Shown: piece after piece, positions 1 through 5,189 of the stretch | Numbering within the stretch: position 1 is the first letter of the stretch | Layout: every line of letters starts with the position of its first letter | NCBI GenBank assembly: GCA_016763045.1 | Contig: JAESUN010000086.1 | Span: 1 to 5,189, forward strand | DNA from: Opitutaceae bacterium | GTDB lineage: Bacteria; Verrucomicrobiota; Verrucomicrobiia; Opitutales; Opitutaceae | Length of the DNA stretch: 5,189 nt | Direction of reading: 5' to 3' | The notes under the pieces: model-generated | What the model was told of the DNA's origin: nothing | What the model saw: the letters and a program-made list of their open reading frames with translations, nothing else | The model's database searches: none | Position numbers and translations under genes: made by a program

Positions 1-1762
1 CTCCATCATCATCATTGTCTTCCTGCCTCTTTTCACCCTTCAGGGTGTGGAAGGCATCACCTTTCGTCCACTTGCCTACGCCGTAGCCCTGGCCATGCTA
101 GGTTCTCTCATTTTTGCCTTATTCGCTGGCCCTGTCTTAGCGGATTTGTTCATGAGAGCTCCGAAAAAAACCTCGAAAGAAATCAAAGAACACATCGTCG
201 TCAGACTTCTACTGATTCCCTATCGCCCTGTCATTCGATTTTTTGTCCATTTCCGTTCGGCAGCCGTCGCCATAGCGATCTCACTACTGGTAATGGGAGC
301 CTTCATCTTTCCAAAACTCGGGTCGGAATTTGTGCCCAGACTCAATGAAGGGGATTTACTCATCCGAGCTACGATGGCTCCTTCTATTTCACTGGAGATG
401 GCTCGCGACAGCATGCTCGTATTCGAGCGTAAACTACTTAGAGAATTTCCGGAAGTCACTGAGGTTGTCACACGTGTTGGACGTGGTGAAATCGGTGCCC
501 ATGCCGACCCCGTCAACAACGCAGAAGTATTCGTTTCCCTTAAACCGAAGAGTGACTGGACCAGTGCTCACTCACTTGACGAACTCTACGAAAAAATGGG
601 TGAAACCTTTGAGGACTTTCCCGGAGCACAATTCAATTTCACCCAACCCATCGCCGCTGCAATCGACGAACTCCTAACAGGGACCAAAGCAGAATTGGCA
701 GCCAAACTCTTCGGAGATGATCTCGAAATACTCGAAGCAAAAGCCGCCGAAATAGAGCAGATCCTCCGAAGCATCGAGGGAGCGACTGACGTGCAAAAGG
801 ACCAAAGTTCCGGCACCCCACAATTACTTATCTCGATCAACCGCGATGCCATCGCTCGCTACGGCATTAATGTCGCAGATGTGCAGGAAATCATTAGTAC
901 CGCCGTTGGCGGTTCCCAGGCCGGACAAATTTTCGAAGGCGTCCGTCGCTTCGACATTTTTCTCCGTTTCGCAGAAGAAGATCGTAACAGCGCGGATGCG
1001 ATTCGCCATATACTGGTCGAAGCACCTTCCGGTGCCAAGATCCCTCTCGACGAGCTCGTAACGATAGAGGAAATCGTCGGCGCACGTCAAATCACCCGAG
1101 AGCTAAACCAACGTTTTATCACTATCCAATGCAATGTACGTGGACGCGACATCGGAAGCTTTGTCGCCGAAGCCGAAGAACGCATTGCCGAACAAATCGA
1201 CTTACCTCCGGGATACCTCGTCCGCTGGGGCGGCCAATTCGAGCTTCAACAAGCCGCCAACAAGCGCCTAGCGGTCATCATCCCTATCACACTCGCTCTC
1301 GTATTCCTTCTCCTTTACAGCAGCTTCAATTCACTGAGAAACGCCCTACTCATCATCCTCAACATACCTCTCGCTCTGGTCGGAGGTGTCGTCGCACTCT
1401 ATCTGGCAGGTGAAAATCTTTCCGTGCCGGCATCCGTCGGCTTCATAGCTCTCTTTGGCATCGCTCTAGGAAATGGACTCGTGCTGGTCACCTATCTCAA
1501 TCAACTCGTGCAAAAAGGAATGAAGATCGACGAAGCATCGATCCATGCTGCCTGTCTAAGGCTAAAACCGGTGCTCATGACAGCGATCACAACAGCGCTC
1601 GGTCTCCTACCCCTACTCCTTTCCTCCGGAACCGGAAGCGAGGTCCAACGTCCACTCGCCCTTGTCGTCACCGGCGGACTCATCAGCTCTACCTTACTCA
1701 CACTTTTGGTTCTGCCCGCTATCTACAAATGGTTCGTGAGTAATCCCCAAAAAGAACCTTGA
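1..1762 (+). CDS. Heavy-metal efflux RND pump, CzcA/CusA family, C-terminal part (5' end outside window)
   Basis: This is the proton-driven inner-membrane subunit of a tripartite RND pump that exports metal cations across the envelope with a periplasmic adaptor and an outer-membrane channel. The frame is open from base 2, so the GTG at 47 is internal. 586 residues are visible, against about 1,030-1,050 for the family. The fragment opens with the family hallmark FLPLFTLQGVEG. Membrane segments follow at fragment residues about 1-13 (partial), 22-49 and 86-107. A large periplasmic porter region comes next (EGDLL, LTGTKAEL, KLFGDDLE, RYGINVADVQ, WGGQFE), then five membrane segments between about 423 and 574. 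The position I align with the CusA metal-site methionine M573 (from memory) reads Glu in IDELLTG, which favours a CzcA-like divalent-cation pump (Zn/Co/Cd/Ni) over Cu/Ag. The ion is not settled, and the TM4 proton-relay residues lie upstream of the window. No adaptor or channel gene follows, so any partners should lie upstream. Confidence 0.95.
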   Translation, partial: SIIIIVFLPLFTLQGVEGITFRPLAYAVALAMLGSLIFALFAGPVLADLFMRAPKKTSKEIKEHIVVRLLLIPYRPVIRFFVHFRSAAVAIAISLLVMGAFIFPKLGSEFVPRLNEGDLLIRATMAPSISLEMARDSMLVFERKLLREFPEVTEVVTRVGRGEIGAHADPVNNAEVFVSLKPKSDWTSAHSLDELYEKMGETFEDFPGAQFNFTQPIAAAIDELLTGTKAELAAKLFGDDLEILEAKAAEIEQILRSIEGATDVQKDQSSGTPQLLISINRDAIARYGINVADVQEIISTAVGGSQAGQIFEGVRRFDIFLRFAEEDRNSADAIRHILVEAPSGAKIPLDELVTIEEIVGARQITRELNQRFITIQCNVRGRDIGSFVAEAEERIAEQIDLPPGYLVRWGGQFELQQAANKRLAVIIPITLALVFLLLYSSFNSLRNALLIILNIPLALVGGVVALYLAGENLSVPASVGFIALFGIALGNGLVLVTYLNQLVQKGMKIDEASIHAACLRLKPVLMTAITTALGLLPLLLSSGTGSEVQRPLALVVTGGLISSTLLTLLVLPAIYKWFVSNPQKEP

Positions 1763-1848
1763 CCAAGCCCATATAGTTATGGCGATATTTTGTCCCAAGC
1801 AGCGTTGGGAGTCCCTACTCAAAACTACCCGTAATCGAAGTAAGATTC
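1763..1848 (+). other. Intergenic gap between pump gene and small ORF, with a weak promoter candidate
   Basis: This 86-base spacer separates the pump stop from the next start. TTGACC at 1759-1764 resembles a -35 box and overlaps the pump stop codon. The nearest -10-like sequence, GATATT at 1784-1789, is 19 bases further on, which is longer than ideal. The gap is long enough for the downstream pair to have its own promoter, but the signal is poor and I cannot claim one. Confidence 0.25.
1793..1810 (+). repeat. Small inverted repeat (possible weak hairpin)
   Basis: TCCCAA at 1793-1798 is the exact reverse complement of TTGGGA at 1805-1810, with a 6-base loop GCAGCG. The GGGA at 1807-1810 can pair instead with the TCCC at 1812-1815, though that loop would be a single base. 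No T-run follows, so it is not a convincing intrinsic terminator. A 6-bp stem of this kind can occur by chance. Confidence 0.3.
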
Positions 1849-2136
1849 ATGCCCCAGAATCAGCAACTACTATACCTTTTCACAGGTAATTCGTCACCCG
1901 AATCCAACATCGTCGCTTGGTCGCTTTACGACGGCGTGACAGGCAAACCACAAAAAGGTTGCCAGGAAGCGGGTACCGAGCCGCCTTACGAAAGTGTTCT
2001 CGCGGCCATGCACGACGGCTGGCGCACGATACAAGTGCCTGTACTCGAACCGGCCCGGCCCGGTCAGGAGTTCGACCTTGACTACCTCAAGTTTCAATTC
2101 GTGCTCGAAAAATGGGAGACCTGCGATGAGTCCTAA
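1849..2136 (+). CDS. Small conserved-looking hypothetical protein, coupled to the PhyH dioxygenase
   Basis: The product is 95 residues, soluble, with no signal peptide or membrane segment. I do not recognise it as a named protein. The ATG at 1849 is the first usable start after the in-frame TAG at 1774, and only a weak GAAG (1837-1840) precedes it. The pattern LAAMHDGWRTIQVP, followed by LKFQFVLEKW, recalls the small DUF4177-like fold (a Leu-rich helix, then GW plus a strand, ending in a strand with 'LxK'). That is a weak inference from pattern only. Support for a real gene comes from protein-like composition, a clean open frame, and an end that overlaps the dioxygenase start by 11 bases and carries its Shine-Dalgarno. 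Co-expression suggests a role tied to that enzyme, but no function can be read from the sequence. Confidence 0.72.
   Translation: MPQNQQLLYLFTGNSSPESNIVAWSLYDGVTGKPQKGCQEAGTEPPYESVLAAMHDGWRTIQVPVLEPARPGQEFDLDYLKFQFVLEKWETCDES
2114..2118 (+). promoter_or_regulatory. Shine-Dalgarno that decides the dioxygenase start
   Basis: GGGAG lies seven bases upstream of the ATG at 2126, inside the last codons of the 95-residue gene. It supports 2126 as the true start over any in-frame ATG further upstream, and it implies translational coupling with the upstream gene. Confidence 0.7.
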
Positions 2137-2938
2137 AAAAAATCTCTTAACGACCAAAGAAATGGCACAGTTCGCCAACCAAGGGTTCTTGCGTTTCGAC
2201 GAACTCATTCCACGCGACCTCTGTGATCGCCTTTCCAAAGATATCGATAGCGGCAAAATCGACGGTCGAGCGCCAGCAGGCACCCCGTTTAACGAAGTGT
2301 GGCAAGGCCAGCCCATTCGCGAAGTATTCGACCATCCCCGTGTCTGCGGTATCATCGAAAGTCTGGTCGGCCCCAATCCGCGCTATGACCACCACTACCC
2401 GCATATCACCCAAAAAGGCGGGAAGCATCAGTTCATTCATGCCGACGCCGAATTTGACCCCCGTGTGGGCGCGTTTGATATTCAATTTTCCTTTTTCCCG
2501 CAAGACGTCACGCCAGACATGGGCGGCACACTCTTTGTCCCTGGCAGCCACTTTCACCGTGTGCATGAAAGCCAGGTCGGGATCTATCAGAATATCGTAG
2601 GCATGCAGCAGTTTTCAGGTAAAGCAGGTACCATCCTTGTATGGCATACCAACCTCTGGCATTCGGGTAGGCGTAATGATTCAGACAACACCCGTTACAT
2701 GTTCAAGCTACGTTTGAACCCCATGGTCAAACAACAACTCCTTTGGAACACCGACGACCTACACGACGCCGACAGCCTTTCTCCTCTGAAAGGGCATCAA
2801 CCGTGGCACGGCCAACAACATCGCGTCTTTCTTATGAACGTCGCTCGCTTCTGGCAATACCTGAGCAACGACCCATCGTTCGACCCGGAGTTCTGGTGGT
2901 CACGTATCGAAAACGAGCCGAAAGCAACAGCCACATAA
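2126..2938 (+). CDS. Phytanoyl-CoA dioxygenase (PhyH) family Fe(II)/2-oxoglutarate oxygenase
   Basis: The product is a 270-residue cytoplasmic enzyme of the PhyH family. The family hydroxylates small organic substrates while turning 2-oxoglutarate and O2 into succinate and CO2. The jelly-roll core shows HAD at residues 105-107, giving the metal ligands H105 and D107. The distal ligand is H179 (LWHSGRRN), with R190 eleven residues later, the spacing used for 2-oxoglutarate binding in human PAHX (H264/R275). The segment GGTLFVPGSHFHRVHE (about 133-148) is typical of the family. All catalytic ligands are present, so the enzyme should be active. Length is normal for bacterial members. The start at 2126 is chosen for its Shine-Dalgarno and because the family-like helix 'FANQGFLRF' begins soon after. 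The frame stays open upstream (ATG at 1994), but that stretch reads as the other gene's shadow. The substrate cannot be predicted, because bacterial PhyH proteins are very diverse. Confidence 0.93.
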   Translation: MSPKKNLLTTKEMAQFANQGFLRFDELIPRDLCDRLSKDIDSGKIDGRAPAGTPFNEVWQGQPIREVFDHPRVCGIIESLVGPNPRYDHHYPHITQKGGKHQFIHADAEFDPRVGAFDIQFSFFPQDVTPDMGGTLFVPGSHFHRVHESQVGIYQNIVGMQQFSGKAGTILVWHTNLWHSGRRNDSDNTRYMFKLRLNPMVKQQLLWNTDDLHDADSLSPLKGHQPWHGQQHRVFLMNVARFWQYLSNDPSFDPEFWWSRIENEPKATAT

Positions 2939-2999
2939 CAGACAAGATTTAGCAGCAAGGTCACTAGGCCTTACGGATTATACCAGCCTGCTCGCCGTT
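2939..2999. other. Convergent intergenic stretch upstream of the repeat-like element
   Basis: These 61 bases after the dioxygenase stop contain no ORF. The only local symmetry is AGGCCT near 2966-2971. There is no hairpin followed by a T-run to serve as terminator for the plus-strand genes. No second copy of the repeat at 3000 is found here at array spacing. Confidence 0.5.
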
Positions 3000-3032
3000 G
3001 TCGCACCCTTCACGGGGTGCGTGGATCGAAAA
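3000..3032 (+). repeat. Solitary CRISPR-repeat-like unit (type I-C style)
   Basis: The element starts GTCGC and forms a perfect 7-bp GC-rich stem (CGCACCC at 3002-3008 with GGGTGCG at 3015-3021) around a 6-base loop. It ends in GTGGATCGAAA. Type I-C (Cas5d-processed) repeats are about 32 bases with this same plan: GTCGC start, short GC stem, GTGGATTGAAAC/T end. The match covers length, stem position and both conserved ends, with one T-to-C change and an extra A in the tail. No second copy lies one spacer length away on either side and no cas gene is in the window, so this is not an array. It could be a relic or solitary unit, a terminator-like hairpin of similar shape, or a chance match. It sits six bases beyond the stop of the converging gene. 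Confidence 0.55.
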
Positions 3033-3037
3033 CTCAC

Positions 3038-3054
3038 TCACCGAAGCTCGGTGA
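3038..3054 (-). terminator. Inverted repeat over the stop codon of the 601-aa gene, possible weak terminator
   Basis: TCACCGA at 3038-3044 and TCGGTGA at 3048-3054 form a perfect 7-bp stem with a 3-base loop. It covers the last codons and the TGA stop of the minus-strand gene. Read on the minus strand, the stem is followed by GTGAG and then only TTTT, a short and offset T-run. It may therefore be a weak terminator, possibly helped by the second hairpin at 3002-3021 just downstream on that strand. Confidence 0.35.
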
Positions 3055-4843
3055 CACCTTCGGCAACTACGCCATCCTCATTGGTATACGAACGAGAAAA
3101 GATCGATCCAAGGACATCTTCAAATTCTTCTTTTTCCGGGAAAAGATCCCTCAAAGCCTGCAGCTCAGGAGGTATTTCAGCGTTTTTCTCTGTAAAGAGA
3201 CTCTGTTGAAAAAAGTCTAAAACAGAGATCATATTTTCGATCTGTTTGTCGCCATAAGCATAACTGAAAGCGATCCCTTCTTCTGGGGTCGATCGAGCCA
3301 TAAATTCCCTGAACTGAGTTCCATTGATCAGTGCATCTTCAGCTTCTGGAGAGTTTTTTAACAACGAGAATGCTTTACTGGCCGCACCCGATCCTTGTCC
3401 AAAAACCAACTTCCCCAAACCATAGGCAAAGACAGTTTCTGCTCCGCCCGCGGAAAGGCGAATACCATGAAAGCCTTGTTCTTCAAAAACTTCTACTCCA
3501 GACATCGGGTTTGCCGCAAATTGAGAGGCAAATGAAATCGCTCTGGCTAAAATTTCCGGCTGATCAAAGTCGATGACCATCGCAATTGACTGCTGTGGAG
3601 CTGGTACCTTTATTTCATCGACTCCAACCCATTCTCTTATTTCCACGATTTCCATGGGGTACTCAAGCATATGCAAACGGTTACCAAAACTTGAAAAAAT
3701 TGTCTCTATATCGGTCTGTAAAACTTGCTGAATCTGTGTATTAAAAAACTTCAGTTGTTGTTCGAGCATACCAGGCTCCAGATAAGCTCCTGCTTCTTCG
3801 ATTACAATCTCGTACAAGGATTGAAAATCCATCGCAGCAGTGGAGTAAACATTCAAATCAGCCGGCACCCATAGAGGTGGTTGAAAATCAAATGCCTCCT
3901 GATCTACCAGCGAAAAAAGGCCTTTACGTTCAACCGGTGCCCCAAGAAACAGAGTCGAATACACGGTCTTGTCTTCGTAAGAAGACCAAGCTGCAAATTT
4001 AGTGAGTTGGTCCAATCCCAATTGATGAATCAAGTCTTCCTTGTCTTTCAGGAAATGAGGTAACATTTTTTGAAAATCACCCAAAACCTCCAAGTAAAGA
4101 TGCCCTTCTGGACGAAGTTCAACAATTTCATCCTCACTCAAAAAAGCTTCTAAAAAGCCTCCTTCATTTCCACGTTGAGCCTCAATGAAAGAACCAAGCG
4201 CTTGAACTTCCGCTTCTTCGTATGCTTCACCCAATTCTTCGGTATAAACACCATCAGAGGGAAATCCTATCACAAACAAAAACCTATTTTCTAAGCGAGT
4301 CATCAACGCCGAAGAGCCATCTTGATTACTCCGAATTCGCGCCGCATCCAATCCTGCCACCTGTTGATCCTCTCTTGTCACAGTCTCCGAATCGACACTC
4401 GATTTTAAGATCGAATTAAAAACTTTTTCGGCCATCTCCGGTTCTGTATCTAGCCACAAATAAAGCATGGGAAGAGGTGCAAAACCAGTGACATCCCAGA
4501 GAGCCATCCCTCCACCAAACTCACTCGAAATAATACCATATAGATCATCTAAAGTAAGGCCAACTTCTTCCAGTTCATCAACGAACGAACCAAAACCCTC
4601 ATCCGAATTCGCTAAATCCGAAAAATATGCTTTGTAAGCAGCTATGCGTTCGGGAGAAAATAATAAAGCTCCGAGCTTCGTCTTCTCACTCAGATCCTTT
4701 CTCATTGCTTCCGAATTTTCCAGACGAACAGCAAACAAGGAATTCTCAGGCAAAGCTTCCAGAGGGGCCCTTAAGTCAGAGGACCAGAGCACTGGTCCCA
4801 ATGCCAGACTCATCAACGTCATAAAAACAGTTTTAAGATTCAT
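3038..4843 (-). CDS. Large secreted DUF3352-like hypothetical protein
   Basis: The product is 601 residues. The N-terminus (MNLK, a hydrophobic run to about residue 20, then SSDLRA) looks like a Sec signal peptide with cleavage near residues 22-26, so the mature protein is probably periplasmic or envelope-associated. After it comes [16 protein letters not shown], which resembles the opening of DUF3352-type proteins ('LPADT..' then a strand), followed by a segment like [11 protein letters not shown] and GGGMALW. The family is common in planctomycetes and cyanobacteria and has no settled function. The protein is rich in Glu/Asp and has no cysteine. No catalytic motif or further membrane helix is visible. 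Its ATG overlaps the upstream protease stop as ATGA (4840-4843), with no strong Shine-Dalgarno, so translation is probably coupled. The partnership suggests an envelope task shared with the protease, but that is inference. The domain call is from memory of the family pattern. Confidence 0.88.
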   Translation of the reverse strand: MNLKTVFMTLMSLALGPVLWSSDLRAPLEALPENSLFAVRLENSEAMRKDLSEKTKLGALLFSPERIAAYKAYFSDLANSDEGFGSFVDELEEVGLTLDDLYGIISSEFGGGMALWDVTGFAPLPMLYLWLDTEPEMAEKVFNSILKSSVDSETVTREDQQVAGLDAARIRSNQDGSSALMTRLENRFLFVIGFPSDGVYTEELGEAYEEAEVQALGSFIEAQRGNEGGFLEAFLSEDEIVELRPEGHLYLEVLGDFQKMLPHFLKDKEDLIHQLGLDQLTKFAAWSSYEDKTVYSTLFLGAPVERKGLFSLVDQEAFDFQPPLWVPADLNVYSTAAMDFQSLYEIVIEEAGAYLEPGMLEQQLKFFNTQIQQVLQTDIETIFSSFGNRLHMLEYPMEIVEIREWVGVDEIKVPAPQQSIAMVIDFDQPEILARAISFASQFAANPMSGVEVFEEQGFHGIRLSAGGAETVFAYGLGKLVFGQGSGAASKAFSLLKNSPEAEDALINGTQFREFMARSTPEEGIAFSYAYGDKQIENMISVLDFFQQSLFTEKNAEIPPELQALRDLFPEKEEFEDVLGSIFSRSYTNEDGVVAEGVTELR

Positions 4844-5189
4844 TTAGATTTTTTCAGGCTTTCAATTTCCATCCCTTTAAAAGGTGGCGTCAAATAGCGA
4901 ACTCCATTTTGAGGAAAAGAGGCATCATACAAATAAGTATCCTTGTTCTCCAAAAAGCTTATCAAATCTTTGACCGGGATACCGAAAGCCAATCCCGCAA
5001 ACATCGCATGGCCAGCACAAGCAACCCCCACGACCTCACCACGTGTATTAAACAATGGCCCCCCACTGTTCCCAGGATTGATCGCCGCATCAGTTTGGAT
5101 AAAACGCAAATAGCCAATGGCACGCGTCTTTGAGGAAACAATTCCTTGACTAACAGATCGTTCAAGACCCAACGGATTTCCTATCGTAA
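4840..5189 (-). CDS. HtrA/DegP-type trypsin-like serine protease without PDZ, C-terminal part (5' end outside window)
   Basis: About 115 residues of a chymotrypsin-fold S1C protease are visible. The frame is open to the window edge, so the TTG at 5172-5170 is internal. The fragment starts [19 protein letters not shown], the conserved HtrA segment. Catalytic Ser (codon 5067-5065) lies in [15 protein letters not shown], followed by GEVVGV and the AFGIPV strand. The His and Asp of the triad are upstream. After FGIPV only about 45 residues remain, and they do not form a PDZ domain, unlike DegP, DegQ or DegS, so this is a protease-only 'trypsin-like peptidase' form. The tail is Lys-rich (SLKKSK). 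Family members cleave or sense misfolded proteins in the envelope; location here depends on the missing N-terminus. The gene is first in an operon with the secreted 601-residue protein, and its TGA overlaps that gene's ATG. A promoter, if there is one, lies outside the window. Confidence 0.93.
   Translation of the reverse strand, partial: TIGNPLGLERSVSQGIVSSKTRAIGYLRFIQTDAAINPGNSGGPLFNTRGEVVGVACAGHAMFAGLAFGIPVKDLISFLENKDTYLYDASFPQNGVRYLTPPFKGMEIESLKKSK

Noticed and set aside
47..49. GTG as the true start of the pump gene
   Set aside because: The same frame is open to base 2 and encodes conserved CzcA residues (FLPLFTLQG), so this is an internal valine.
1793..1815. Intrinsic terminator after the pump gene
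   Set aside because: The stem is only 6 bp and no T-run follows on either strand, so it is listed only as a small inverted repeat.
1994..2125. N-terminal extension of the dioxygenase from the ATG at 1994
   Set aside because: The 44 extra residues read as low-complexity shadow of the 95-aa gene (Ser/Arg/Cys/Thr rich), while the ATG at 2126 has a well-placed GGGAG and fits the family's usual length.
1894..2566. Minus-strand ORFs of 160 and 139 residues opposite the small gene and the dioxygenase
   Set aside because: They lie antisense to well-supported genes and show no recognisable motif; they are frame shadows.
2940..3070. CRISPR array
   Set aside because: Only one repeat-like unit is present. 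The sequences one repeat plus spacer length upstream and downstream show no resemblance to it.
3017..3220. Short plus-strand ORFs of 62-67 residues starting in the repeat region
   Set aside because: They overlap the 3' end of the 601-aa gene in antisense, have Lys/Ser/Phe-rich non-protein-like sequence and no convincing ribosome binding site.
5170..5172. TTG as the start of the protease gene
   Set aside because: The frame continues upstream with the conserved TIGNP motif, so this is an internal leucine in a truncated gene.

Overview
This window looks like bacterial chromosome with moderate base composition. It carries five protein-coding genes in two converging groups, and two of the genes run off the window edges. 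The gene set (CzcA-type metal efflux pump, phytanoyl-CoA-type dioxygenase, large secreted DUF3352-like protein, PDZ-less HtrA-type protease) would suit a Gram-negative of the Planctomycetes-Verrucomicrobia-Chlamydiae group, perhaps an Opitutae-like verrucomicrobium. That placement is inferred from gene flavour only; no rRNA or marker gene is present.

Left, plus strand (1-2938). The window opens inside the inner-membrane pump of a heavy-metal RND efflux system and holds its C-terminal 586 residues. After an 86-base gap with a small inverted repeat come two genes that overlap by 11 bases. The first encodes a 95-residue protein of unknown function. The second encodes a 270-residue Fe(II)/2-oxoglutarate dioxygenase of the PhyH family with a complete set of metal and co-substrate residues. 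The upstream gene's last codons contain the dioxygenase's ribosome binding site, so the two are probably translated in a coupled way.

Middle (2939-3037). This is a 99-base convergent intergenic gap. It holds the most unusual item in the window: one isolated sequence at about 3000-3032 built like a type I-C CRISPR repeat (GTCGC start, 7-bp GC-rich stem, GTGGAT-GAAA tail). I see no second copy, no array and no cas gene. A second perfect 7-bp inverted repeat (3038-3054) lies directly beside it, over the stop codon of the converging gene.

Right, minus strand (3038-5189). A two-gene operon is read leftwards. It starts with the C-terminal part of a trypsin-like (HtrA/DegP-type) serine protease that ends without a PDZ domain. 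A 4-base ATGA overlap then leads into a 601-residue cysteine-free protein with a probable signal peptide, resembling DUF3352 proteins. Both products probably act outside the cytoplasm. This side is visibly AT-richer than the plus-strand genes, so the repeat-bearing gap is also a compositional boundary.
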